From Exophiala sp. HKRS030 (taxonomy: Eukaryota; Ascomycota; Eurotiomycetes; Chaetothyriales; Herpotrichiellaceae), in NCBI GenBank assembly GCA_023897205.1, contig JAHWDD010000006.1, forward strand, positions 3,162,001 to 3,226,000: a stretch of 64,000 bases of DNA, given 5' to 3'. Every line of letters begins with the position of its first letter. Position 1 is the first letter of the stretch. Below the pieces are notes generated by a model. It had not been told where the DNA came from. It saw only the letters and a program-made list of their open reading frames with translations, and made no database searches. Positions 35,301-47,640 of the stretch are shown piece after piece. The position numbers and the translations under genes were made by a program.

Positions 35301-37314
35301 TTCTGGAGCGATCCATCTACGTTACAAAGATGCGTGTGATTGGCTTGAGGATCGCCGATGACTCTTGCAGGGTCTTCAGCACCCCTGCGCAATTACTGTT
35401 GCTTCTTGGGAAACCTGGCAGCCATGGGTGAGGGACCATGATCCGTTTGGACGATACTGCACAAGGCACTGCCGCCCAAGGATCAACAGGGGATCAAAAT
35501 GCCATGTTCTTGACTGGCACTTGAAGCTTGTCAAACTTTGACAATTCAGTCTGGGATGGGTGTCCAGAAGCAGCCATATACATTGGCGAGGATGGCTGAT
35601 GCCAGTCTGCCATATGGCAAAGTCGCAGGATTGGGAGTCGTGACTGGGATAGGATCAGGGTAGGCAGGGCAAAGGTGACTCAATGTCTCGGATCCCGAGA
35701 CGCGTGGAAAATTGGCAAGTGTAGGCTGATGGAAGCGAACAAGCAGGTGATTTTTTAGCCCAACCACTTTCAACGTCGGTACTGTATCTCAGATGGCGCA
35801 GGGACTTGAAACCAAGTTTACAAATTTGTTTGCATACCTAACTCAGTACTCCGTACACTATGTCCTGACTCCTGAGTTGTTGATCGTCTCACCAAAAGCA
35901 ATTCATCAGGTTGAGACGGTCATGGCGTCACAGGCTACGACGGATTGAAATTATCTTTTCATATCTTGTGACCGTGAACCCTAGGCGATAAAGAATACGA
36001 GTTGCATGAGTGCTTGAAGGGCCAGAGATGGGAAGGACCTTGGAGCGTTGTTGAAGATTGTGAAGAAAGCGTCAAAGTTTAGATGCCGCAACACTAATCA
36101 ATTTTATTGGCTGACTGGCGAGAATTTGCCGTCGCAGACTGGAATTAGCCGATCCGGGCAAATGAAAGGAGCAATATGGAGTCCGGAGTACAGCGCAAGC
36201 AAGCAAACAAGAGTTGAGTGCTCCATCCTCACCCAAGTATGGTTGGTCCCAAGCAACAGGCGAGCTGCGTATGGCGGATGTGATCTACTGTAAGGACGTC
36301 GACCGATATCTTGGGTAATGACAATCCGACCGATGAAGGATCGGATCGGATCGTATGATTTCCTCGACAAAAGGGCTGATTCCAGAGCGGGCAGGTTCAA
36401 AGCTATTGAAGACCTTTACGTAAGAACTGGCGTTGGTGGTGACGGTGGTGTACACAGCTCCTCTGGGACCCTCTTTCAATCCTTTTCTTTTTTGAGATGG
36501 CTGGACGGAGCATTTTGGGTACGGATGGAGTTGTAGCGAGTCAAGTCGTGATATGAGCCACAGTTAGCGATTTCGATGGGATCTTTCGGCGCCAGATCCA
36601 CCGATTGTCCGCGTCGCAGCCTGTAGTCTTGTCGCCTGTAGGTTAGTCCAGTCGCTTGAAGGGAGGTGGCCGAACTGTCTATGTGAATGAATGTATGTAC
36701 ATCCTCTCCGGAATACGATGTTTCCCCGAGAATCGTCAATCCGCCCAAGATCTCGCATCCCCCCGGCCCAACCTACATATACGGGAATACGGAAGTAGAT
36801 GGCATGATATCTCGCAGATTTGAAAGAAGAAATAACGAAAAAACAACCAAAAAAACCAAAACCCAGACAGAATTGTGATAGAGAATTAAGGTTCAAGTGC
36901 GGGAGAATACTTGTAATGACACGTCAGGCATTCCTCAGGCATTCCTCACTCACTCACGCATGCAGTAGCTACCTAGCGAGCTACTGTAGTACTGTAAATG
37001 AAATCTCCAACGTATTGTAACTTGATATTAACTTAGTGGATTCCCTTGGCTGCTTTGGGCGTGTGTCTGTCTGTGTGTCTGTGTGTCTGTCTGTACTGTA
37101 CATATGGACTTCCAGTATGTACATACTTGGGGCGCGGCGCATCTCAATAGGCGAGGGTGGCGAGGGTGGCGAGGTTTTTATTTTTATTATTGCTCTTTCG
37201 CATGGGCTGCGCCGTTCGGGTCGGGAGCATGCGAGTACTTGGTACTGTAGGGTAGATGGGCAAGGCACAAGGCAGAGAGATGGTCAAAGACAGGAAAAAA
37301 AGACATGGGCTTGC

Positions 37315-37361
37315 ATCTGCACCTGCACCTGCAACTGCAACTGGACCTGCAACTGCGCCAG
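37315..37361. repeat. Hexamer microsatellite (CTGCAC/CTGCAA)n
   Basis: About seven imperfect copies of a CTGCAM hexamer in tandem, inside the gene-free region. Confidence 0.75.
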
Positions 37362-37800
37362 ACGAGGCGTCGAGGCGTCGAGGACAAGGGGCTATGCTAT
37401 GATAACTGGCACCTACAGTATGAAGGAATGGGGAATGGGGAATGGGAAGGGAAAGGGGGGAGGGGAAAGAGACGGAGGAGAGAACAAGCATCGGTTGGTC
37501 GATGGGAGTATCATGAATTCTTCCCTGTGAGAAAGTAAGCCATTTGACTAACTTACGGCCTTTGAGCAGGGGAGGGGGGAAGGGCTGGATGATTACAGTC
37601 GGTACATACTGTAGGTTAACTTGGTTTGAGGAGAGATTGTCCGTCGTCGCCGTTAGGTAGTATGCATCGCACGGACTCAACAAACACAATACATACATAT
37701 GTACATACATACTCCGTAAGTACACAGAAGACTAAACATGGTCCCCCCCTTCCCGTGGGACAAGGCTCAGATTCCTTACCACCCCTAACGACTGTACCTA

Positions 37801-37889
37801 GGTAACTAACTAACGAAGTAACTAACTAACTAACGATCAATCTATCTATCAATCAATCAATCGCTTGAGTAGTTAGTTAGTTAATCAGT
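37801..37889. repeat. ACTAACTAAC / GTTAGTTAG low-complexity inverted pair
   Basis: Runs of (ACTA)n and (ATCA)n on the left face runs of (GTTA)n on the right across about 90 bp, so the stretch can fold back on itself. Confidence 0.6.
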
Positions 37890-38285
37890 TAGTTAGATTT
37901 TCAGAGGCCGGGGACCAGCGCCAGGGCCTCCCTTTGTACATACATACGGAGTACATCCAGTAAAGGCCAAGGCTAAGGTCAAGGCTAAGCCTAACCTGAA
38001 TCCTCTCGGCCCCTTCCTTCGTCCTTCTTCCTTCCACCTTCCAATGAACAACTCGACGCGTATGATTTGTTAAAAGTCTTTAACTATGTATGTACATACT
38101 ATAAGCGTCGTGAGCCAGAACAGTATGTGTGTACGGAGTACGGTGTACGGAGTACGGAGCACTGTACAGAGATGCCTAACATCTATCCGGACTGTACATA
38201 CAGACTGTAGTAAGCAGGTGGCTAATTCTAATTACGATCCCCGTCGGTACTGTAGGGCCGAGGGGCTTGAGTTACGCCGACCGGT

Positions 38286-38311
38286 GGGTTAGGTTAGGTT
38301 AGGTTAGGTTG
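38286..38311. repeat. Interstitial (GGTTA)n repeat
   Basis: About five tandem copies of the pentamer GGTTA (TTAGG register). It differs by one G from the TTAGGG telomere repeat of most filamentous fungi. Confidence 0.7.
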
Positions 38312-40242
38312 ACGCCCTCAAGGGCGAGTAAATCTGACTAACTAACTAGGTACCTAGGTAACTAACTACCTTATGTACTGATACGTATGGACCGCACTGG
38401 TATCTAGATCTAGCTCTGGAGGACTTGCATGTGCTTACTTGTACTCGGTAGCCCAGCCCAGCGCCGGATGGGAAGACGAGGCTCGAGGTGCGTGTCTACG
38501 GGTGGCCTCTTGGTTAGACCATACCTTGGGCACGCAGCTTCAGGACATCGTGCTAAGTGCAGCCTTGGGCTGGGTACTCTATTGTACGGGGTAGATAGTT
38601 TGGGCCTTACTAAGCCTACCTAGAACTATCTACTGTAGTTGGATACACGGTACGGAGTACAGTAAGCACATGATTTGAGATAGGCTTGAGACGTAGACAT
38701 GAGTTTCAACAGGACAGAAGACGCTTCAACCTGTTCACCACATGCCGTGCCTAATGGACCATCTGCCTATCTACATACAAATGTACAGACCTATATATCT
38801 GACTAACCAACTACAGCGTCATCCGTCACCCTTTCGCTTCTTGTTTGAAGTCGAACATCTCCCCGTCCGTGTCCCAAGTTACAGTACGTGAGTACCTATG
38901 TAAGCGTTGCGCATTTGACGCGCTGAGATCGTGTTGCATCATACTCCTGCAGTGCAGAGTTAGTCGGATGCAGTCTTGCCGATTGCCTGCAGGTAAGTTC
39001 CAGATGTACATGCGTGGAGGCACCTACGGGGATCCAGACTCCGTATACGACAAGACGGATACGATACGGAGGTTCTGTCGGGCTCATCCTCAATTGTGTA
39101 CGGAGTATGGAACTTTGTTGAGTTGTGTGTCTGTAAGTGTGTATATGTACATACGAAGTATCTGTACGGAGTGTGTGTAGGTGGTATGAGTGCTTCGGTA
39201 TCGGAACGCCTGCCGAAAACGAAGGACGCTAGTGGGCTTTTAATCCTGGTTGGTCTAACCGCTTTTGTCCTCGGTAGGCTCTAGCCTCCCGTGATCCTTT
39301 CCCTGCCGCAAACTCCAAGTGACGAAATACTGGGTACAGCCGTGTTCTGTATAGACTTTGGAGAATGTCATGAAGCCCCGAAAGACAAAATGGTACAAGT
39401 GAGCGGCACAATCATAGGAAAGGGATGTCCTTGTGTTGTTCACAATGTCAAGGTCCTTACTTGTATCTACTCCGTACAGTACTGATTGAATGCCTCAGGA
39501 GGCTTCTTGCTTGACCGTAGTTGATTGCTAATACATCGTCTCTGATGGGTCGAACAGAGATATCTTTTCTGCCTTGGTATTCACCGGCGCTATCCTATGT
39601 TCATTGTTCTGTACTCGGAACCTCCCAGTCAAAGAAGAGGAGATAGGCTTCGTGACCAATTTAGTGTTTTTGGTTTTGGTTTTGGTTTGGCTTTCAGTGA
39701 CAACCTTTTGGGGCCAGGGAACCCGTGCATGCAGCATGCGAACATTAGCCGGCGCAAGGCCAAGAAACCGGACCAGAAGACGGCCTTTTCATCATGCGTT
39801 GTACCGAGTATTGCTCTTGGGTGTACTCCCGTATCTCCAGAGTTAGGTTCTTTAGCGCAATCTCAAACTTTACAAGTCTCCCCCAGTTCCCGTGCCATTG
39901 ATGCCGGTACGAGGATGTCCAGCACTGTTAGCGCCGGGTAGGGTATCGAGGTCTTTGTTAGCGTCAGCCAGTGATCGCCGACCAAGACCTGCAAGACTAT
40001 GAGCTACAAAGACAAAAAAAAAGAGGGGGGAAGATGGGTGTTCAAGACTCGAACACTCAAGACTCTTGGCCGTTCCTCTTGAGCTTTTTTGGATAATGGG
40101 GTATTGTCAGATGAGTTCACACCCTCTCTCGGTGACATGTCAAGAAGCTGTCAAATGTGTCCACTCCAGGCTGATTCATTGGACAATTCGATGGCCACGA
40201 GCATCACGTCGAAGAGGCCACATGGTAGGACTGTCCTTTGGG

Positions 40243-40294
40243 TAGGTGTGGGTGTGGGTGTGGGTGTATGTGTAGGTGTAGGTGTAGGTGTGGG
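40243..40294. repeat. (GGTGTG/AGGTGT)n minisatellite
   Basis: About eight copies of a 6 bp GGTGTG-like unit that drifts into AGGTGT; G-rich on the plus strand. Confidence 0.7.
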
Positions 40295-43200
40295 CACTGA
40301 CTAGGAGCGTCAATCCATCATGTCTATCAAAAACCTTGGTGGCTCTGTCTCCTCGCTCTGTCCAGTCACGCCAGTCTACAGATCTATTTCCACAAGTTCA
40401 AAGACGAGATTGCCACCATCTGTAATGGGAAGGTGATAAAGTGGTCAAGTGGTCATCGACTGTCTAGGTGACTGACTGTGTATGTCATAATAGCCAGGAC
40501 ATGATTTCCTACTCTGATCAAATATTAGTCATAGAATACCTACAAGCCGCTTAGTCGTACTGTAGTGACTAGATTGTCCCTAGTTAGTACCTAATAGGTG
40601 TTCTAACAAGTGTGCCTATAGGTGCCTGATAGTGCCTACCAAGGCATTCCACGGAATTGCCAACACAGGAAGATACTTCCAGACAATAGGTAAGTATTCC
40701 ACGGAATGCGGCATTGAGAAACCTAAACCTAAGTGGTCACCTTACTGCCTAGGTAGGTTAGTTACTCAGTAGTTAGTCTGCTGCACTAAGTACATAGGCA
40801 TCTAATAGATAGGTGCCTAATAGGTAGTTGGTTAACTAATAAACTCTGCTCTCCCTAAATTCCATCGGAGCCTTGGTCTGCATACATGTATGTACAGTAC
40901 ATGTCCATGTCCATGTACCATATCCCCAGTACATCTGCATGTCTGAATCCCTCGATTTTGCTAGCAATCTTGAAACTTTTGAACCTTGATAACCTTTGAA
41001 TTTTTCACAAACTCTGAACATACTTTCTGTGTTGTACTTATGCAAAAGACTCGTTTCCTTGCAAACACCATCAAAGCTTGGACTTGACCTTTGATTCGCC
41101 GCCACCAGTGACAGACTTCTCGTTCCTCCTCGGCGCCACCATCACCACCGAGATAGACATTCTGCGGCAATCGGGAGAGGGAAAGTCACGTCGAGATTGA
41201 CTTTGATCTTTGTTTTCTTCTTTTTTTTATGCTTCCTGGTCTTTTGACTCGGGAAGTCGGGAGTTGGGGGGGAAAGGGTTCTTTTGATGGACATGTATGG
41301 AGTATGCCTACAAGTGTAGATGGCTTTTGCCTGCAACCTCATCGTCTTCTTGTTCGTCGTCGCCTCGGGTAATAATGGACAATGTCGGGACCAGCCTCCC
41401 CTTGGAGTTTGCCGGAATTCTAATCTGAGCATGGTTTTGGGATGATGACTGCAGACTAGCTAGCAGCGACGGTACTCCGTACAGTGGTTGAAATCAAAGC
41501 CGTACTCGATTCCATCCTTAAATCTCGTTTACTACGCACTGGCGACGATGAGAGTTTGGACGAACCCAAGACATGACTGACGTCTGACTCGTAGAACTCG
41601 AGCATTGGCTTTCACCCCTATGTACGGAGTGCTCCCTACATATGTACTTGGGTCCTTACCGAGTAACAAACTACCTGGTAGGTGCCTGGGTTAACTAGGT
41701 AAGTAGTACTAACAACAACCTGCTGCCATTTCGGCTCTGGTGCAGGCCCTAAGACGCCCGAGGGTCGTTCTCTGCTCGACCATGCTCGGCATAACTAAGA
41801 GCCCAAAGCCCCGGAGGTCAGCTCTGCACCAAACCAACGAACTAACTTAGGGAAGCTTAGGCTTAGAGCCTTCCATGCCCAGCAGTGCCTAAGGAATGCC
41901 CAGCAGAATGCTGACCCAGGCACCTACCAGGGGTTAATTGGCGCCTAACTAGCCAACCTGACAGAGATGATGGAAGTTTCAAGCACCAGAGTACCTCATC
42001 CCGTGACCCCGTGACCCCGCGTACCAAGTCCTTGTCTTGGCGTCTCTCCTCATGCCTGGAAATCTCAATCTTTGCAAGTTGAGACAATCCGCAAAATTAA
42101 TACGACATGCCTGGCTTCCAAGTTCCAGTCCCAATGCATTGTCACCTGGACCCGGAGCTGGACCCGGCCCTGGAACTGAGTCTGAACCTTGAACCAAGTC
42201 CCAACCCCAAGAGTCAGGCAGGCTAATGTACCTTTTCCTTCTTCCCTTTGGCTGATCATCACGCTATACCGACCGAGTGAAATCGTCCGGAATCCCTGAA
42301 AACCTTCCAAAACACAAGGTAGGCAGTTGTGGCAGTCCACAACCATATCTATCTACTATCTGTCATCTATCTGGAGATGGTTGGTTGACTTGAAAGTGAT
42401 TCAAAATCTTGAATGGCAACTGCCGTGGCACGCTCCGTCGAGCCATCACACTCCATCTCCGACCAACAACCCCCAATAGCATTCGGCATTTTGTTGCAAA
42501 GCCGCAGCAAATGACGGTCTCGGTCTCGGTCTCGATCTCGCTTCAAAGTTGGCTACTCGTGCTACTGCTGTACCGTTGGGCTTAGTGTCACCAATTCAAA
42601 GACGATCGGATCTCAGCTCGCTTCACCTGAAGTCCGATTCCCAGTTCCCATTTCCATGTCATGTCCAAGTTCCAACTCGTACTCCGAATTTCCAACTAAT
42701 AAACTAGTTAGTCTCTCACGAATTACAGTGCGCTCCTCTGCAACCCCGGACGAACTGCTGCTTGATCCGCGTATGCATGGTGCTGCGGTTACAGCTGGCA
42801 TCCGAGCACGGAATCGGGCTATGGGCTGTGGGCTGTGGGCTTTGGGCGTTGGGCTTCAGCTGACCTGTATTGGCACTGTTGGCTAGCTTCTTGACCATGT
42901 GAAATTCAAAAGAAGGAAACAAACCAACACGAAGGCAAGATTGGCTAGGAAAGTCAGCCTGACGGTTATCAGGATCGTCGTCGTCGTCCCCATCATATCC
43001 ATCACTCTCACCTTGGATCAAGCCGTCTTGGTTCGTGGCATGGGCATGGGCATGTCGGCTGTAGGCCTAGCCTGGAGCTTCGAGCCTGTAAGGGGGCACC
43101 GGGGGCACTTGGGGGGCTAAGGGGCCCGGGGCCAGGGGGCTTGAGGTCCAAGAATTGTCCGACTAACCAAGATACATGGGTGGCATGGCATGCGAAGTGA

Positions 43201-43744
43201 CGATCAAGGGACCGACCAGGATAGAGCCGACTCCACTCGTGGACACCTGGTGCGTCTTGAACTTGTTGGTCTTGAGGCCTGGAGACTGTTGGTGTGTAAC
43301 GCTTCATGGCTGCGAAACACGGCACCACTGGGCAGTGGCACTACTGGGCACTTGTGATGGGGAGCCGCGTTGGGGGGTCATGGATGGTGGATAGTGGATG
43401 GTAGATGGTAGCTGGCAGATGGTGCGAAAGGCACGCTTCTCGCCAAAGCGGAGCTAGCCGGGGGAGAGCGAGGACGAGGGGCGAAGTGGGCGAGGTGGAA
43501 GGACGGGGGTCTATTTCAAGTTAGACACTTAGCTCCCACTCCACGTCCGCCGGAGCACTAGCACTACCCACTAACTGCATGGGTTGTTAGTCTTTTAGTG
43601 CCTTGTTACCTAGAGGAATCCCCTCCGCACCTGAAATTTGAATGTTAGCGCGCCCCACATCTCGCATCCTTTGACCTTCCTGTCGCCAACTTTGCACCGC
43701 GACGACGACCTCATTTTTGCTCCGTTCGTGGTGTAACTAGGTTT

Positions 43745-43844
43745 NNNNNNNNNNNNNNNNNNNNNNNNNNNNNNNNNNNNNNNNNNNNNNNNNNNNNNNN
43801 NNNNNNNNNNNNNNNNNNNNNNNNNNNNNNNNNNNNNNNNNNNN
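43745..43844. other. Assembly gap (100 N)
   Basis: Exactly 100 N, the conventional length for a gap of unknown size. Sequence on either side may not be adjacent in the genome. Confidence 0.99.
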
Positions 43845-43907
43845 ATCTTCGTTGCCTCCTTCCTCTCCTTATTTAACTCCTACCGATCTTCCAGCACAGA
43901 CAAAAGG

Positions 43908-43941
43908 CTTGGCACAGAAACGACAGCGTTTCTGTGCCAAG
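43908..43941. repeat. Perfect 15 bp inverted repeat with 4 nt loop
   Basis: The arm CTTGGCACAGAAACG (43908-43922), the loop ACAG, and its exact reverse complement (43927-43941). It lies between the assembly gap and the left LTR, in non-RIP sequence. Confidence 0.85.
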
Positions 43942-43971
43942 ACTTCTAGCAAGCCCTAATCACACATTACA

Positions 43972-44186
43972 GTATTTATATAATCGATTATCCTTAGCGG
44001 CCATTAGTCGTCCTTAGTAGTTATTAGTTAGTTTTACGCTAAGGACCGCTAAGGACACTAATTTATACTAAGGACTTCTACCCCCTAGTTACGTAACATA
44101 GCCTCGTTCTCTATCGGCTAACTTCCCCTTCTAGGCTAGGTACCTTAGAACCCTTAGCGACCCTTTAAGTAACCCGGTTCATAATA
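43972..44186 (-). repeat. 3' LTR of the gypsy element
   Basis: Matches 50941-51156 over its full length, starting GTATTTATATAATCG and ending GGTTCATAATA on the plus strand. On the element strand it would begin TATTA, probably TGTTA before mutation. It carries more G-to-A/C-to-T changes than the other LTR (for example CGCTAAGG against CGCTGAGG). Confidence 0.9.
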
Positions 44187-44279
44187 CTACTCCCCTCCTT
44201 TTTTAGTCGTTATCCTTAATATACTTAAGGTATATATATCCCCTATTTCTTTTCTATCCTTTCTATAATCTCTATAGCT

Positions 44280-44895
44280 AACTATACTATCCGTTCGTAG
44301 CTCTAGACGTTCCCGTAAAACCTTATCTACTAACAATCGGAAAAGTCTAGGTCGGTTTATTCTCGAATTTAGGAAGAAAATACCTCGCGCTTATTCTACT
44401 TATCGTTATAATAATACGGACTATAGAGTCTATATTTATTCCGGTCGTTATAGTAAATACTACCTATATAATTTAACTTACGATATTCGTATAATAAAGT
44501 CCGAGTAGGATCGTCTAAAATCTAAAAGAGAGAGATTACTTCGGGAAATTAAGGCCTCCCGTAAGGCTTAGGTAGCGGCGGTAGCCGTATAATAGGAAGC
44601 TCGTCGAAAGATAGACGAGGCGTTTAATAACGAATTACGACTTCGATAGAAAATATTTAAGCTTAAGTTAAAGGCCGAGGAGGCTATCGCGGTAGAAGAT
44701 ACTCGTCTCTACCCCGAAGAGTAGGACTCCGGAGAGATCCTCGACCTTCCCCCCGTAGTACCCGGCGACCTTACCTTATCTCCTTTTACTTAGAGCGCTA
44801 GGGACGGCCTCTTAGACTAGTTCTAGGCTCCGTCCTTAAGCGTCTCTTAGGTATTATCTAACGCCGGCAGTATTAGAAGATTAGTTTCGAGATAA
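44280..44895 (+). pseudogene. Accessory ORF remnant convergent to pol of the gypsy element
   Basis: One plus-strand frame reads as a continuous protein of about 200 residues interrupted by about ten TAG/TAA codons that suit mutated CAG or TGG. The content is strongly protein-like: KSLGRFILEFRKKIPRAYST, then a charged coiled-coil block (DRLKSKRERLLREIKASRK, EARRKIDEAFNNELRLR) and an acidic/Pro tail (EILDLPPVVPGDLTLSPF). It ends at TAA 44893-44895. It lies between the pol end and the 3' LTR and runs opposite to pol. I think similar proteins occur next to gypsy elements in other ascomycetes, but this is from memory. Confidence 0.7.
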
Positions 44896-45369
44896 GGTAT
44901 TCCTCTAGTTCCTATATATTCTCCGAATAATTATATCCTAACTATTTAACTAGGTAATAGTTTTTATTATTAATAGGTTAATAGTCTAAGATACTCTCGA
45001 CTTTATATTTCGGCTCTTATATTTCTTTATTAATCTCTACTAGTCCTAGCCTAGCGTTTTTTAATACTTTCTCTAATAATAATTTATAAAAGATATTATA
45101 GATTCTTATTATTTTCGATAGTTCTAGTTTAAACGTTACTAGTCCTTTCTTTTTCTTAATTCTATATAGTCCTAGTTTCGTATAATCGAGTTTATCGCTA
45201 GGTCTCTTTATTTTTATATTTTTTTAAATAGGTATACTACCTCTCCCTCTTTAAAGTCTAGTCCCTTAGACCTTCTTCTATTTATTATTTTTATTATTTT
45301 CTCTAATATTTCTTTTATTCTCTTAGAGAGCTATTTATATAATTCCTTAATTTTATCGATTATTATTTT

Positions 45370-46060
45370 TACTTTTTTCGCTATAGGTCTTAATTCCCTT
45401 TCTTATCTATTAATATTCGGGTAAATATTATAGTTAGCGTAGAATAGTAATATTCCTATAATAGCTATACTATTATTAAATATAAACTAGGCTACTAGTA
45501 GTAACTATATCTAGTTATCCTATTCTTAGTTAATATATACCCTAAGGTATTATTCTAGTATTTAATTTATTCTTTCCGTCTACTTATCTAACTATAGGTA
45601 ATATACTATTAATAACTTCTAATACGTATCTATTAGGTCTATTAATAATTACTAGAATTATAATATAAATAATTTATCTCGATTTAAGCGTATTTCTTTT
45701 AGTACTCCGTAATTTAATATTATATTCTTATATAGCGCGTACGCTAGGTCCTCTACTATTAACGCCTCTTTATATAGTATAAAATAGGCGTATTTCGTAA
45801 GGATATCGTTAATAACTAGGATACTATTATAAGCTATTCCTATTATTAGCTCCTTAGATTTTAGTAATTTAACGATAAAATCTAATACTATCGTATACTA
45901 TACTTCCTCTAGCGCTACCGGTATCTATAGTAGTCTATATAGCTTATATCTCGCGTACTTTATCTTATAGTATATATCGTAGTTTTTAATATACTCTATT
46001 ACATCTTTCCTAAGTCCCTTCTAGGTAAAGTCTCTCGTAACTAACTTAATAGTCTTTTCT
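45370..46060 (-). pseudogene. Integrase core remnant of the gypsy element
   Basis: The minus-strand translation keeps the order of Ty3 integrase: a run near YIKNYDIYYKIKYARYK (zinc-binding end, Cys lost), LDFIVKLLKSKE (first catalytic Asp), ILTKYAYFILYKEALIVEDL, EIRLNRDKLF (second Asp) and TERIN*ILEQYLR (catalytic Glu region). Many TAG/TAA stops interrupt it. Confidence 0.85.
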
Positions 46061-46879
46061 ATCCCTAGGTATCTAGCTATTTTATTATTATACCTTATTT
46101 TAATAGCCTCTTATTTCTATTCTTAGGTTAACTTAATATCTATTATTATAAGTTATTATACTTATAGCTTTATATAGGATAAGGATTTATTATCGTTAAC
46201 CCTTAATATTACTACTAGTTTAAGTTATATATCTCTTATATAGTCTATTCTTTAGCTTAACGCGTCTACGACTATATTCTCTTTTTCTCGTACGTAGTAT
46301 ATCTTAAAGTCGTAGGGTACTAATATTTTAGCCTATCGTACTTATCTTCTATTAAGTTACTTTATTATCGTCTAGTAAAGGAGGTTCTTATAGTCCGTAT
46401 ATACTTATACCTAATATTTTATACTCTTAAGGTATACTCTCTATTCTCTAAGTACTTCGACTACTATAAGTAATTCTTTATTATAGATATTATAATTTAG
46501 CTCTAGTAGTATTATTTTTCTAAAGTAATATACTATTATCCTAATTCTCCTATTAAGGTATTTCTATATAAGGCGAGCCCCGATAGCGCTATTTAATATA
46601 TCTATCTCTACCTTAAAAGGTAGTTTCGGATCGTATATTATAAGTACTAGCGTAGTTATTATAGCTAATTTAAGTTTCTCGAATACTTCTTCGTATTTCT
46701 CCGTAAATATTATTTATTATCCCCTACGATTTTCTTTTTTAGTAAGATTAGTAAGTAGTACCGTTATCTTAAAGAAATCCTTAATAAACTTACAATAATA
46801 GTTCGCGAGTCCTATAAAGGCTTATACCTCTATAACGATAGTTAGTTCTAGCTACTCCTATATTAGTCTTATTTTATTA

Positions 46880-47640
46880 GGATCTACTTTAATTCCGTCG
46901 CTAGAAATAATATATCTAAGGAACTTAATTTATTATTAATAAAACTTATACTTATTAAGCTTTAATAGAAGTTCCTTCTCTTTAAGTTTTACTAATACTT
47001 TACGTATATATTAAATATATTCCTTATATATCTTTAAGAATATTAGTATATCGTTAAGATATACTATCATAAAGTCGTCTAAATATTCTCGAATCGTATT
47101 ATTAATAAACTCCTAAAAAGTTACTAGAGTATTAGTTAATTTAAACGGTATAACTAAATACTTAAATAATCCGAATTATATTTTAAAGGCCGTATACTTC
47201 TTATAGCCTAGCTTTATTTATACTTAATAGTAAACGTCCTATATATTAAGTACTATAAAGTACCTTACGCCTAATAATCTATCCTATAGTTCGTTAATAT
47301 ATAGTAGAGGATATTAATTCTTAATTATTCTAGAGTTTAATAGCCTAAAGTTAATATATACTTAAAGCCCTCTATCTTTCTTTTTTACGAATACTATCCT
47401 ATAAGTAGTATTAGATTTTAATAGTCTAATAAAACTCTTTTTTAGGTACTTCTATATATAATCTCGTAAATAGTTCTCCTTTATCTTTAAGAACCTAAGT
47501 AAGTAGCTCGAGTAATTCGGCTCTAGTTCTAGTATAAGTATAATCTCGTAATTCTATAGTTTATATTCTAGTAATACGGCTTTATCCTCTTTCTCTATAA
47601 AGAGATTAGTAAAGTCCTTATATTCCGGTAGAATCGTTTA
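46880..47640 (-). pseudogene. Reverse transcriptase remnant of the gypsy element
   Basis: The minus-strand frame shows YKDFTNLFIEKEDKAVL, FVKKKDRGL*VYINFRLLNS, KKYTAFKI*FGLFKYLVIPF and YLDDFMIVYLNDILIF. The YLDD active site therefore reads YLND, a change that G-to-A mutation of GAC/GAT explains. Several TAG/TAA stops lie between. Confidence 0.9.

Larger units (their letters stand above)
29397..43744. other. 14.3 kb region without a supportable gene
   Basis: Many frames of 60-190 codons occur on both strands, but none contains a domain motif, a plausible splice chain or coding-like codon use, and they overlap freely. The left part (29.4-36 kb) is plain unique-looking sequence. The right part (36-43.7 kb) is rich in short tandem repeats, ACTAACTAAC/TAGGTAGG runs and the TACGGAGTA word. 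It ends at the assembly gap. Long non-coding transcripts or lineage-specific small genes cannot be excluded by eye. Confidence 0.5.

Noticed and set aside
36900..37730. Overlapping 60-190 codon frames on both strands in the simple-repeat zone
   Set aside because: Composition follows the underlying microsatellites (CVSVCLSV, CTCTCNCNWTCN); there is no domain or splice structure.
45705..45725. ACTCCGTA word inside the retroelement
   Set aside because: It falls in the integrase coding remnant (NYGVL on the minus strand), so it is probably a chance match and not part of the dispersed motif set.
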